Position numbers and translations under genes: made by a program. 64,000 nucleotides of DNA from Zanthoxylum bungeanum. Its lineage: Eukaryota > Streptophyta > Magnoliopsida > Sapindales > Rutaceae. The DNA lies in the NCBI GenBank assembly GCA_019454045.1, contig SKCR01035541.1, forward strand, positions 234,972-298,971, in the 5' to 3' direction. Positions 49,361 to 61,381 of this stretch are shown here, in pieces. The notes under the pieces are model-generated. The model ran no database searches and was not told the origin of the DNA. It worked only from the letters and a program-made list of their open reading frames with translations. Within the stretch, counting starts at the first letter, position 1; each line of letters opens with the position of its first letter.

Positions 49361-50560
49361 TAATCATAGACAGGTTGAGCTTGATGAAGTCCAACCTGAA
49401 AACAACGAGCCAACAGGAGGAGGAACCTGAAGTTCAAGTAGATGAAGGACCTTCAAACACAACACTCCGTAGGTCGGAAAGGGTATCTAGACCTCCTGAA
49501 CGCTTGATTTGATACAAGAAAAGAGTCTGGATGTTTTCTTAGTTGAAGAGACAGATCTTTTCACCTATAGAGAATCGATGTTGGACATCGACTCCGTGAA
49601 ATGGCAAAGTGCCATGAAATCCGAGATAGACTCAATGCATGAAAATCAAGTTTGGGACTTGATTCCGCTTCCCGAAGGAATTGTTCCTATCGGTTGTAAA
49701 TGGCTTTACAAAAGGAAGCGCGGGCCTGACGGTAAGGTTGAAACTTACAAGGCCCGACTGGTAGCAAAAGATTACACGCAGCGACCTGGCGTCGACTACG
49801 ATGAAACTTTTTCGCCGGTAGCAATGCTTAAGTCTATCCGAATTTTGCTTTCTATAGCTGCGTATCATGACTACGAGATTTGGCAAATGGATGTCAAAAC
49901 GGCTTTTCTAAATGGATTTCTTGATGAAGAAATCTATATGGAACAGCCGGAAGGTTTCACGTCCAGCGAAACCTCGAGTATGGTATGTAAGCTTAAGAAG
50001 TCCATTTATGGACTTAAACAAGCTTCACGAAGTTGGAATCTTCGATTCGATGAGATTATTAGATCGTCTGGTTTTCTCAAGAATTCGGAAGAATCCTGTG
50101 TGTATCAGAAGGCCAGTGGGAGCATGGTAGTATTTTTAGTCCTATATGTTGATGACATACTAATCATTGGGAATGATTTAGGTATGTTGCAAGGCGTCAA
50201 AGCGTACCTCTGTAAGAATTTCTCCATGAAGGACCTGGGAGAAGCTTCCTATGTTTTAGGGATAAAACTCTATAGAGATAGACAAAGGAGGCTGATTGGG
50301 TTATCCCAATCAACGTACGTAGATAAGATCTTGGAACGGTATAGCTTTGGTAACTGTAAGACAGCAAAATATACCGTTCAGACATGGGATTCATCTTTCA
50401 AGAAGATGTGTCCACAAACAGAAGATGAGAAGGTTAGAATGTCTAACCAACCTTATGCTTCATGTTTGGGTAGCATAATGTATGCCATGTTATGTACGAG
50501 GCCTGATATCATTTCGCTGTTAGCGTAACTAGCCGATATCAGTCCAATCCAGGTAATGAC
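49361..50560 (+). pseudogene. Copia-B reverse transcriptase
   Basis: The long open block 49509-50528 (339 residues) has [60 protein letters not shown] and the catalytic FLVLYVDDILIIGND (YVDD at 50144-50155). All core motifs are intact, so this domain is nearly full length. A single-base change near 50515 shifts the frame at DIISLL before RNase H. Confidence 0.92.
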
Positions 50561-51118
50561 CATTGGATGGCCATTAAACATATCCTAAAGTATCTTAAAG
50601 GTACTAAGGATAACATAATAGTTTATGAAGGAAACGAACTGCAGGTTAATGGGTATACAGACTCCGATTTCCAATCGGATCCCGATGATAGAAAGTCTAC
50701 ATCTGGATTTGTCTTTACCCTTAACGGAGGTGCAATTTGTTGGAAGAGTTCCAAACAGGGATCGACAGCTGATTCCACCACTGAGGCGGAATATATTGCA
50801 GCTTCTGAAGCTGCAAAAGAGGCTGTGTGGATAAAGAACTTTATCACATAATTGGGATTTGTCCCAAGTATCGAGAATGTGATTCCGTTATACTGTGATA
50901 ATACTGGAGCCATTGCGCAAGCAAAGGAAGCGAGGGCGCATCAGAAGTCGAAGCATGTGGAACGCAAGTACCACATCATTCGAGAGATCGTGTCGCGAGG
51001 GGATATTGTCGTGTGCAAGGTACCAAGTGAAGATAATATAGCAGACCCGCTGACGAAGGCCATACCTCCGAAGCTGTTTGATAAACACGTTGAGTCGATG
51101 GGTATTAGATACAATTGA
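50561..51118 (+). pseudogene. Copia-B RNase H
   Basis: The first block is MAIKHILKYLKGTKDNIIVY with GYTDSDFQSDPDDRKSTSGF and TTEAEYIAASEAAKEAVW, which carries the catalytic acidic residues. A stop at 50849 separates it from LYCDNTGAIAQAKEARAHQK and ADPLTKAIPPKLFDKHV, ending with a stop at about 51118. Apart from that stop it is complete. Confidence 0.9.
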
Positions 51119-51128
51119 TATTGGCACT

Positions 51129-51146
51129 AGAGCAAGTGAGAGATTT
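51129..51146 (+). other. Copia-B polypurine tract
   Basis: The stretch agagcaagtgagagattt lies directly before the 3' LTR and is mostly purine. Confidence 0.7.
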
Positions 51147-53551
51147 TGTTGGGGTTGGTGCTCAGAGCGCCAATTCCCGGTTGTATTTCTGTTAAATACT
51201 TCTGTAAAACATTATTATTATGAATAATATATGCAGTTTCTATAATATAATCTATCTTTCTATATGGTAAAGATGTAATGACCCTAGAATGATTAGTCAT
51301 GATACAGTTAAAAAAGCGTCGCAACGGACATTGAGAAGTATCATGACGTTGTCATTCTCAGATAGTTCCTGGTCAAGGTTTACACTACTTGGTCATTATA
51401 GTAAACCCGTTGAGACCGGTACATGTCGTATACTGGAATATATGATTCCAATGGTTTCTCAATGAACCATAGTCTTGGAGACTAGTATAGACGTGTAGGT
51501 GTTTATAGCGGATAAACACTGAACGACTCACTGAAGATTCTTAATGGATGGTACACCAGCATCAATAAGAATCTTCTTGGGTTGAGTAGCACTTGTGATT
51601 CTTAGACTTGAGATGCCATTGTGGGCACATGAGACATCTTCTACACTTAGACGGCAGTCACGTCACCGATCTATTTAGATCAGACCTCCGCCTGTTCGTT
51701 GGGTGTAGATAGATCCTCAGGGTGTCCTATGTGTATCAAGATAGGATCCGTCAGTTCTGTGTATCAGAGCATAGGTAGTCCATATGATTAGCAATCAGAT
51801 ATAAAACCATGGGCCCGTGGTAAAGTTTAGAAGCTAGTTCTAAACATTCTTTTGAGATTGCTAATAGAATAGTCGACTGGATAATCCCGATAGAGATTTG
51901 ACGTTTACATCTATATCTCTGGGATTTATCCGGATACCTGTGACGGAGGAATTATACATTTGCCATGACCTCGACCTGTATGGTTCAGCGAGATTATCCG
52001 TGATCGTCATAATCTACGGTGGATAGATTATGGACACGAAATTTGATTTCGTGACGGATATACCTGAATCTAGAGAGTCTCAATAATGAAACATACTCGT
52101 AGAGCACTAGAGCAACATTAATAAATAATATTGATTATTTATAAAGTCGTTTAAAGGTTAAACGCAAGATACATGCTAAAGGGACTAGATAGTCATTTGC
52201 CTAATTATTGTGTATTTACATTTAATACTTGATTAATTTAAATACACATTAATTAATAGTCAAAATGAGTTATTTGACTTTTATCCTAAATGAATATATG
52301 TTTTTAATATTTAATGTAAATATTATAAATATATTTAATATATTTGTATTTGATTAATTAATTAATTATTTAATTGTTAAATGATTAAATTAATTAAAAT
52401 ATAAATATCTTACATTAGGATATTTAAAGTAAATGATTATGTTGCCTTTGTTGACTTTATATAAATATCATTAAAGTGTTTTTAGATATTTATGGAAGTT
52501 GATTTAATGAATTTGCAAATGAAATTGAAATTTATATTCTTGCATTTGGTATATGCAAATTCGGCCAAGGCAATTTTTTGCCCTAATATAAATTGTTTTC
52601 ATTTCATTTTCATTTAGCTAACCTAATACACTTTACAAGAAACACCATTAAAGAAAACCAAGAAAGCAAGTGAAGGTGAAAATGAAAAACTTAAAGAAAA
52701 ACTTGGATTTTGTAAGTTTTTCAAACTTACTATTAGAAAGGAATTTGTTCCTTAGGATCTAGGCAACATCTTGTGATGTTCTTAAGTTATTCTTTTCATT
52801 ATTTCTTGTTTTTTTGATGATGGAAATTTGGTTGAAAGTGTTGAGCATGTGTGATGAAGAAAGCTTGTAACTATTGTAGTTATAACTATTCTTTTAAGGT
52901 TTTGGAAACCATGTTGCTAATCTAGAGTTATTGACCCACTCTTAAATGACCTAGATTTGATCTTGAGTTGTTTCATTGTGTTGAGACTTGGATTGGATGT
53001 AAGAATGATGATTGAAGTAATTGATTTAATGTATTTGGTCTAATTTGTCCAATTTGTGGAAATTGAAAAATTAGGGTTCATGACCAATTCCAAATCTGGG
53101 GCTTTTCATATATGTTGTGTATTTGTGTGTGTATATGATGCATATAAAGTTTCATGTTCATTGGATTACATCTTGATGTGTTTTGATGCATAAAATGACA
53201 AAGTGTTCCAATTGGAACCTTAGTGAGGCTCTCGGCCTTGATGTGAGAAATTGGGGATTTTGGTTGCTTTGGTGTTTTGATGTTTTGAACATGCTAAGTT
53301 CATCTTATAAATGATTTAGAGTCATTCAAATTGATTTGATCAATTTCGGACTAAAATGAACAAAAATACAAAGCAAGGGTATTCGGTAAATTCACTTAAA
53401 ATTGTTTTATTGAATTTATTTTCATAATTTGATTATTGGAATATTAATAAATATGTTTATTTAATTAATCCGAGAAAAAGTTTTGAAATCTGAAAATCGG
53501 ATTTTCACCGCTTCCGTGCGTTACCGGATTCACCCCCTAAAAACCCCTACA
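51147..53551 (+). repeat. Copia-B 3' LTR
   Basis: It is 2405 bp, intact, TGTTGGGG to CCCCTACA. It is very similar to the two-part 5' LTR. Confidence 0.92.
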
Positions 53552-53751
53552 GTTAATTATTACCTGCTTCTCCTCCTACGGTATTAACAACTCATTTCTA
53601 CTACTGATTTGAGCGTCGGAGTGCCTACGGCACCCATTCACACCGGTGGGTAGATTCTCCACGCTCACTCTATCTCTATTTTGCAGGATCGCTAGTGCCT
53701 CCAACCTACAAAATCTCGATTGTGGACCTCGGGTGAAAATCAGCGTCCACA
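53552..53751 (+). repeat. Gypsy-1 3' LTR, second part
   Basis: It resumes at gttaa and matches about 4380-4579, including actactgatttgagcgtcgg and caccggtgggtagattctcc. It ends GCGTCCACA. Confidence 0.9.
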
Positions 53752-53934
53752 TAACGGTTACGGGTTCAATCGTACCAGCCACCTTAACCGATGGTTGGTT
53801 TTCATGCCAATTGTAATCAAATCAGACGGATCCAATTCGATTGCGATTTACAGTTTGGTTTGAGGTCAATAATTTACGATTCAGTTGGTCAACAGTTCGA
53901 TTACGATTTGAAACTGTAACTGTATGCATATCTA
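53752..53934 (-). mobile_element. Right (5') end of the hAT element
   Basis: It contains repeated acggtt/aaccg-type words and ends in the imperfect inverted terminus. It is the transposase-proximal end, because the transposase reads leftward. Confidence 0.8.
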
Positions 53935-53942
53935 TTTGGCAT

Positions 53943-55410
53943 AGCATCGAAACACTAATGTTAACGCTCATCTGCCGGTCTATCAAACTGTAATTATATG
54001 TTAGTGCTTGATTAGTTTAATTAATGTTAAATAAGGTTCAGTTCAGTTAATATAATAAATTCATTTATGGAAAGGAGAATATTTCCAATACTATCATTAT
54101 ATGGATAACTTGATACCATAAACTACTAGTCATATAATATATAAAAATTATGTTAAATAAAATTATTCATTTATTTAATTATTTTTCACTATTTAATATG
54201 TATGATAATACAATATTATATTGTTATATGAATTATGTGATACCATCATTATGTAGTACATTTTTTCGTGAAATTAAATAACTTTAATAGAAAGCCAATA
54301 ACATAGAATGAATTTATTGGGCTTGTGTTGTGCTTCTCTTTATAAAGAAAAAATATACCATGTCATAATAATACCACGTCACCTAATTATAAATTCGTTG
54401 TAACTTTGACAGCATGTGAGTGTAAACTATCTCATATAACTTCAGGGTTAGCTTAGAGAAGTAAATTTTTGGTGTAACGAAGATATGACGTGATATCATT
54501 AATAAATTAGTAAATAATATTTATGATTTAATATGTATATTTATAGTTGTTTTTTAATATTTTAACACGCGTGCCAATGAATTATTGGATTGTTACACAA
54601 ATAATGTAATATCTTTATTATATTAGAGATTTTCTCCACCTAGAGCCACATTTATTTTTGTTTCATGTAACGAGGTGACCAGCCAATTTTACACACCACC
54701 ATTAATCTCTATTTGCAATAAGACAGACCGCCGGTGATTAACTTTTTGCTGTTTTGAGACTCAATGGGAATGAATATTTTCAGGGGATATTTTTAACAAT
54801 ATTTTATTTCAAATAATTATATATTTTAGAAAAAAATCATAACATAGTTTAAAATATAAATATTATTAAAATATCACAAAAAAAAAATTCCTAAAATTAT
54901 TGACGGAGAATACACCCAATCAAATTTGATGCCGGTCCCAATAAGGCTATACTAGACCACGCTTTGATAATTTCCTAGAGTCATAATATTAAATGGGTCA
55001 AGCTAACAACTGCCCTTAGGGTTCTCATTAAAAATCCATATTTGGAAAGTTTTCACATCATTTTTTCACGGTTTTTGGGAAATGTAAAAAATTATCAAAA
55101 TATTAATTACTTTTTCATTTTTTCCATAAAAATTTTCCAAAAATTGATACTAATGAATACCTTTAAGACATTCGTTAGCATTTCCATATTAAATTCATGA
55201 ATCTAGCCTGTGCCAGACCTGTACTAATTCTATTGACAAGCCACCACAACAAAACAATAAATGTAACAAAAAGCAGCAGCATTTGGTAATAAAGTTGACT
55301 GAAAGTGAACTGACTTGTTATTATATTGTCTCACAAAATTATAAAATGCTGAATAGTATAAGGCTGAAACCAATCAAGCATCAACAATCAATAATTGTAT
55401 GAGATATTTT
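53943..55410. other. AT-rich intergenic sequence
   Basis: No gene is supported. The first 50 bases may be the right half of an old MITE (see 846-1001). The rest is unique-looking AT-rich sequence. Confidence 0.6.
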
Positions 55411-55554
55411 TTGAGGGGAAGTGATATAAGTAATTATATTTTTATCGAAAATAATTACATCTCTTTTATTGTAATTATCATGATCGTTATGTAATTATTT
55501 TCGATAAAAATATAAATATATCTATCATTTTTATTTTTTGAGTGATATTCCCCT
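55411..55554. mobile_element. Small palindromic MITE
   Basis: The arms at 55439-55460 and 55489-55510 are perfect 22-bp inverted repeats around a short spacer. The outer ends, tgaggggaagtgatat and atattcccct, are also roughly complementary. It has no coding capacity. The family is unassigned. Confidence 0.75.
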
Positions 55555-55570
55555 AAAAATATTCATAAAC

Positions 55571-55825
55571 AAATGGGATTCACTGAAACATTATGGACTT
55601 ATAACACAAGGTGACTCTATGTGATCTAATTATTTGTTTAGAAGATTTTATTCAAAATTTCAAACACCCTTGTGTTAAAAGTGGATTTGTTCATGATTTG
55701 CAATGGACTTGTTTTAGGCTGGTGGTGGTGATATTCAAACAAGATTTGGAAGGGTATTTTTTATTAGCTTTGATTTAACTGTTCAGTGAATTAAAATTAT
55801 GCCATTTCACACATCTTTAATTATG
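55571..55825. repeat. Right copy of the dispersed local duplication
   Basis: Homologous to 141-425 in the same orientation. It lies about 1 kb beyond the 3' end of the phosphatase pseudogene. Confidence 0.7.
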
Positions 55826-56207
55826 CTTTGTAAGAAATTAATTGTCATTATGGCCATTAATTTGAAATTCAATTGCATATTCATTGTGGTTAAGCAACCG
55901 GCTACATCTTACAATTCGGCTCAAAATTTTCATCTCAATTAGATTTTTTTTTTTTTTTTTTTTTAAAAAATAACGATTTTTTAAAATATAATATATGATT
56001 TTTATATTTTCCCCAATTATTAATAGAGAATCCATTTTGAAAATTTACATAAGGACTCTAACTCGGGACAACTCAATGTCATTCCTAATGATATCAAATT
56101 AGGAGTGTTGTTTAATTAGTAATTTAGAATATATTATCAAATTATTTAATTTTTTATATGATTTTAAATATTCAGCACAAATCACCTTTGGAAAAACACT
56201 CTCATGT

Positions 56208-56444
56208 AAACCCAAAGGGTTGCCTCAGTGGTAAAGGCTTTGAGCTTGAGTGGTTTGCTCCCTCTCAGGTTCAAGGTTCGAATCTCACTATATGTATTTC
56301 CTTGGGGTCATGCCCATGGTGTGAAAAGTCAGCGACTTACCCTGATCTGTGTTGGGAAACTTCTGAGGGCACGGGACACGTCCCGATGATTAGCGAAGTG
56401 CGCGTAAGCTAGCCCGGATACCCGGTTATCAAAAAAAAAAAAAA
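56208..56444 (+). mobile_element. tRNA-derived SINE with 16-bp target duplications
   Basis: The body begins aaacccaaagggttgcctc and ends in a poly-A run. An A-box-like gcctcagtggtaaaggc and a B-box ggttcgaatc are present, as in RNA polymerase III promoters of plant SINEs. The duplications are aaaaacactctcatgt (56192-56207) and aaaaacactttcatgt (56445-56460), one mismatch. Confidence 0.9.
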
Positions 56445-56829
56445 AAAAACACTTTCATGTGAGAGATAATATTCCATGAGAGAAGCTGACAAATTCTGAA
56501 TGCAACAAAAGCAAAGATTACCAAATCTTGAAAAACCTTTCAATTTAATTCAAATATATTTCAATGGCTGTCTATATAAATATATATATAGTATATAACT
56601 TATCACAAACTATATTGCTTGTCATTTTCATTTCATCAATTTGATCATTGCACGTATATTTAGGACTTGAACTCATACGCTCTTGCTTCCACTTGTAATA
56701 AGTAAATCAATTAAACTATCATGTGGGGATATATTAAAAATTGGAAGCTAAAATTTATATAAGAAATCGAAGCCATGCATCTCTTAATTGTAATTTTTTT
56801 ATTCAATTGCTTGATCATATGTTTATTCA

Positions 56830-58489
56830 TTAACAAATTAAACACCACTTGGCTACATTAATTGTTAAGGCTAAACAAATCAGAACATGACATAATTTAA
56901 TTCTTCTATGACATTTTCTGAATGGGAAGTGACTGGAATTTTCTGAAAACTTGCAGTTTACTGAAACTAGCTGAGCTGAATCAGTACCATTGTTGCTGTT
57001 GCCGTGTTCATCACTGGTAATATTTGAGTTTATAAGTTGGAGCAGCACATGTTGCAGTTTGTCCATCACTCCATTCATGAATTTCAGCCTTTATAAGCTC
57101 TTGATTTTGGCATATCAAATCCGAAACTGGGAAATTCTTTCTTGGCATTAAATAGTCTGTTTCTTTGAGCTTCAAACTAGGGCAAAAATCGCCGGTTTCC
57201 ATCTCCAACATATATGAGTTTCTTCTCTGTGGACATTGAATCTTGGATTTTTTCTATCACCATTCCCTGTTCATATAAGAATTAAATCTTTGATTAAAAT
57301 AAGAATTAAATTATTTGGCTGCATGTGATTTATTGTCTTATATGTAACATAAGTGGGATCTAAATGAGCTTCCATATATAAAAACAATTTAAGTGGTAAT
57401 TATAACAATTAATTAAGATCCGATCTATAGAAGTACTGATCCACCTATTGCATAAAACTTTAAAAAAAAAAAAAAAAAAAAAAAAACCTATAAAGTAACA
57501 TCTAGACTTAAGAATAAAAAGTTCTAAAAATCATGTGGGACTTGATATCTTATTTTCAATATTTGATCAAGCCATGTGATATAGAGAACATTGATTTAGT
57601 GATAGCAAAATTTAATTTTTATAAAAGTGGTAAATACTCTTCATTCTACTGGAATAAAGAAATATATTAATAAATTTCAGAACCACCACTGGACCAAGCA
57701 ATCTCTATACGCAGTTTTTTGTTGAGATATTTTTTTTGGTTTGTTTTTTTATAACAAATTATTAGTAACTTGCTAGCTTAAACTTAATTCACATTGTAAA
57801 AAGTACAGATCACAATCACATACATACATATGTGTACTAATTAAGAAGTTTACCTTGCACATGTTTGGAGGGCAAATATTAGAATTACATGCATGGGGGA
57901 AAGTCATGGTGAGGAAAAATCCTTAGCCTCCCTTCATCATCAACGAAACTAGCTAGGGTTCGTGTTGATTTCTGAAAATAATTCAAATACTCCATGATGC
58001 TTCAAAATAGTCTCAATGAAGAAGATATTCGCGTCGCTTACTATCTTCAAATCACACCTGTTAATTGTACGTACACATGTACACCATTACAAGCATAATT
58101 TCATTCAGGAACTGATCAAATCACAAAAACACTAAGATTGTTACTATTTATATGTATTTTCTATACGTACCCTAGATCATGAGCTGCTTTAATGGCTGGA
58201 ATTATGCACGGATGAATAGGAATTCCTTCTAGAACTTCAATAATATCCTCAATAGTAATGCCTTGTGCATGAAGCTCCTTCATCATATATCCTGCATGTT
58301 TTGCAGATCAAATTAAGATAAAAGAATATTCTTATGGCTAATTAAAGAAGGGAAAATCAACCATGAGAGAGTTCCAGGGCATGGTGGGGAGTAGTTGATT
58401 GAACAATTCAGTAGCATTTAACTCATCGATCATCCAATTATCGCTATCGCAGTCGATTATCGAAGTCCAAAACCACCACCATCTGCCAT
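56830..58489 (-). pseudogene. HAD phosphatase pseudogene, tandem paralogue of the gene at 59932-61221
   Basis: Four exons are recognisable at about 58362-58489, 58171-58291, 57854-58057 and 56830-57266, with GT-AG borders placed as in the intact neighbour. Exon 1 has DFD but then lacks 8 bp, so the catalytic KT of the DFDKT motif is gone and the frame breaks. Exon 2 lacks one base before the conserved MMKEL. Exon 3 has an extra ctag after NTNP and another shift near the cysteine cluster. Exon 4 has one extra base in the GDGxGD motif and another shift near DGQT. The tail still reads SDEHGNSNNGTDSAQLVSVN. It cannot make the enzyme. Confidence 0.9.
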
Positions 58490-58591
58490 TTTTGATGGAC
58501 AAAAGTTGTTTTCAGGTGACTCTAACAAGTAATGATCCCAAATGTTTCTGTGTTTATTTGATAGGGGTTAAGTCTCTCCAAAAGATGCGAG

Positions 58592-58600
58592 TATTTATAG
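58592..58600 (-). promoter_or_regulatory. TATA box of the phosphatase pseudogene
   Basis: On the minus strand this reads ctataaata, about 105 bp upstream of the old start codon, in the same relation as in the intact paralogue. No P1BS match (GNATATNC) was found nearby. Confidence 0.6.
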
Positions 58601-58609
58601 GCTTGGATA

Positions 58610-59931
58610 GCTATACTTGAACCCGCTTCTTCCAGAACCAAGAGTTCTAGTTTTCCTAAACCAACGGATCATCTTTCTCCAGAACCAAGATTAAAGAATA
58701 ACCGCTGTGACTTTGCATGTATATATGTAATATGCCCAGGAATATTTTATCAGAAACTTGTGGTTTGATATATAATTAAAGACTGGCCATACCTGGATTT
58801 TGAATAATGTGTCACGTTTTCTTTTTTGGCCAATGACTATCGCAATGGTTAAATGTTAACTTGCTGTTACATGTGAAAAGAATCTATATGTAAAAAATAT
58901 GAATAAAGTTGCGTATCATTATTCTACTCCGATTGACGGATTGAGACTTCAACGTATGATTGAATTACGTACAATGTTGACAGGCATTATGGATCTTAGT
59001 GTCCAACATTGAAGTGTCCTTTAGCAGCCAGAAAGCAAAGTGATAGTAGTCCTCATTGATGGCTTCCTTTTTAATTATTTAGAAACATTTCTCAGCACCA
59101 TCATCGGTAGCTTTGTTATCAAACTAAACTATTATATTTGCTTTCTTATAATATATATTATCTGCAAATTAATACTACATACTTTTAACTATATGTTAGA
59201 ACAGACACCATGCACGTAAAGATATAACAAAGAACAAAGAGGTAATGATGATGGCTACTCTCTTTTTCTTTTTCTTTTTTTAATTCCAAGAGAACAAAGA
59301 GGTAAATGATGATGGCTACTCTCTTTTTCTTTTTCTTTTTCTTTTTTTTTTTTAATTCCAAGAGACACACAAAAAGAACATTGAGGGATAGGTTATGGTG
59401 GCCTAATACATGCCACGTTTGAACATAAAGAAAACTATATATGGATATAGTGTCCTACAGCAATATTCCAAAGTCTTTATCAAATTGATAATTAAATTTA
59501 TTGAATTAGATCAGGACATGAAACTTTTTGTATATCTTACCCTTCAATGGAATTTTATTTCGGCTATATATGATCAAAATAGTTTGGAACCAGATATTGT
59601 TGGGTTTGAATGTAAGCCACTAAAGTAGAGCATGCCACTTTTAAATTCATATAATAAAAAATGACTTCGATTCTAGCCTCTTTGAAATTTATTTATATAA
59701 TTTCTTATTTTAAGCGAAATTGAATCGAAATCGCTCTGGATTGCCATAAAATTGAAAGATCAAAAGCAGGTAAAAGTAGAGGTGACAAAAACAAAGACAG
59801 TAACCTAGTATTAAAGTTACATTATCACATAAAATGATCTACAATTATTGAAACATGCTCATAAAGGCAAAATCTTCTGAGCAATGTTGCACATTTTTTT
59901 TTCCAGGTTCCGAAATTGCAATTGTTTGTAT
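58610..59931. other. Intergenic region between the two phosphatase copies
   Basis: No gene. At 59228-59364 a unit of about 70 bp is tandemly duplicated (gaacaaagaggta, gatgatggctactctctttt and a cttttt run, ending aattccaagaga). The rest is AT-rich. Confidence 0.7.
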
Positions 59932-61221
59932 TTACTGAGGAACTGGGAGAGCTTGAGGCAGGGCTTCATGGGCAGTAGCAGAAATTGTCTGCAATTTACA
60001 GTCAGTAGACAGCAATTGAGCTGAGTTATTGTTGTCACTGCCGCTTTCTATAAGGTGAAGCAAGATATGCTCAAGCTCTTCACCATCAGTCCACTCATGA
60101 ATCTCAGCCTTAAGTAGCATTGGATTCCTGATAATTAAATCCCATAATGGAAAGTTTTTCCTTGGCATCACATAATCTCCTTCCCTAAGCTTCAAGCTTG
60201 GACAATAATCTCCACTTCCATCACCAAGATAGATTATTTTCCTGTTTCCTTCCTTTGATAAAGATGCTTTAATCCTTTCAATAATCACACCCTGTTCATA
60301 AAATTTAATGAAAACCCATTTGTTCAAATTGAAATTCATTTAATATTTATTTATTGCTTAGTTTTGACACTTAAGGAGGGTAAATATTAAAATATAATTA
60401 AAAAGACTCACAAGAGGCATGTGCTTTTTTCTAGAACTTTATACATGATGACTAATCATGATCAAGTAGTATATGGACTTCTCTTTAAAAGTTAGGTGTC
60501 ATGATTAGAACAATTTTAATTATCTTAATAAATAATTAACTTCTAAATAAATAATTAAATACAAACCTTGCACATATTCGGAGGGCAGCGATTGCAGCCA
60601 TGAGAACATTTGGTGAAGTCATGAAAAGGGAAAATTCTTAGCCTCCCTTCTTCTTCATCAACAAAACCAGGATTTGTGTTGATTTCAGAGAAATAATCTC
60701 TTAACCCAAGATGTTCCAGAATTGTCTCAATGAAAAACAAATTTGCATCACTCACAATTCTCAATTCACACCTGTTGTTAACAAATAAAAACTCAATAAA
60801 TTAATGATTTGTCTAATTGAAAATTAATGATGAGCATTAATATAAATTAAGGTTAAAAGAATACCCTAAAGCATGGGCGGATTTAATGGCAGGAATGACT
60901 CTGGGATGAATTTGAATCCTCTTCAGAACCTCCGCAATGTCTTTAATTGTCTTTCCATGTGCATGAAGCTCCTTCATCATCCTGTCCTGTAATTTTTCAT
61001 ATAAAAATAATGGTTTCCTTTGAGTTGAAAGATACAATAATCAATTTATTTTTTTTTTAATAGAAAAAAACAATGTAACATACCATGAGAGAGTTCCAGG
61101 ACATGGTGGGAAGAAGCTGATTGAACAAATCAGTAGCACCTAATTCATCAACAACAAAATTATCGCTATCACAGTCGATGATCGTCTTGTCGAAATCGAA
61201 AATCACAACAATTCCAGCCAT
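59932..61221 (-). CDS. HAD-superfamily phosphatase, PEPC1/PS2 family (phosphoethanolamine/phosphocholine or pyrophosphate phosphatase)
   Basis: Four exons join to 274 residues: 61084-61221, 60865-60986, 60567-60771 and 59932-60291, all with GT-AG borders and in frame. The N-terminus has the catalytic HAD motif FDFDKTIIDCDSDN (residues 8-21), the first aspartate being the nucleophile. Motif II is RIVSDAN in exon 3, followed by the cysteine-rich KCSHGCNRCPPNMCK. In exon 4 the acidic motif YLGDGSGDYCPSLKL binds magnesium, and PRKNFPLWDL and HEWTDGEEL follow. Length and order fit plant PHOSPHO1-like phosphatases, which release phosphate from phosphoethanolamine, phosphocholine or pyrophosphate in the cytosol and are often induced by phosphate starvation. 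The exact substrate cannot be told. Upstream lie a TATA box and a P1BS site. Confidence 0.93.
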
Positions 61222-61313
61222 TGCTTTTTTTTTTTTTTTCTCTGTTTCTGAAAGCTTGAAATTCTTGTAGCTCTCTGTGTGTATGTTGGTGTTACAGGGG
61301 AAAGGGGTGGGGG

Positions 61314-61322
61314 CTATTTATA
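61314..61322 (-). promoter_or_regulatory. TATA box of the phosphatase gene
   Basis: On the minus strand this reads tataaatag, about 93 bp before the start codon, implying a leader of about 60 bases. Confidence 0.75.
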
Positions 61323-61381
61323 TTCAGAAAAAGGGGACGCGTTTCGGAAGAATAAGGCCTTATGCCGAAGGAATATTACCT

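Larger units (their letters stand above)
41607..53551 (+). mobile_element. Copia-B: Ty1/copia retrotransposon inserted in the Gypsy-1 3' LTR
   Basis: It begins TGTTGGGGTTGG and ends CCCCTACA, with duplications ggtaa (41602-41606) and gttaa (53552-53556), one mismatch. Parts: 5' LTR 41607-43453 plus 45867-46415 (split by a solo LTR), primer site, gag-pol 47179-51118, and 3' LTR 51147-53551. Pol is much better preserved than in Copia-A, but frameshifts near 47210, 48190, 49290 and 50520 stop it from being active as read here. Confidence 0.9.
3870..53751 (+). mobile_element. Gypsy-1: Tat-lineage Ty3/gypsy LTR retrotransposon with nested insertions
   Basis: The element starts TGTACGGGCC and ends GCGTCCACA, and is flanked by the perfect 5-bp duplication taacg (3865-3869 and 53752-53756). 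Its own sequence is 3870-8595, 32895-36881, 39350-41606 and 53552-53751, about 11 kb in total. In order it holds a 5' LTR, primer site, gag, protease, reverse transcriptase, RNase H, a second RNase H, integrase, an antisense ORF, 3' tandem repeats and a 3' LTR. Two RNase H domains, the antisense ORF and the 3' repeats together point to the Tat clade. All coding parts contain stops or frameshifts. Confidence 0.9.
1002..53934 (-). mobile_element. hAT DNA transposon (RICESLEEPER-like), split by about 50 kb of later insertions
   Basis: Only 1002-3864 and 53752-53934 are hAT sequence; the rest is nested inside. The left end reads taggcttgtacgcgg, and the right end read on the minus strand begins tagatatgcatacag, an imperfect terminal inverted repeat. 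The flanking 8-bp duplications are tttggcag (994-1001) and tttggcat (53935-53942), one mismatch, which is the size expected for hAT. Many acggtt subterminal motifs lie near both ends. Without the insertions the element is about 3.05 kb. Its transposase is on the minus strand and badly decayed, so the element is dead and is the oldest layer of the stack. Confidence 0.85.
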
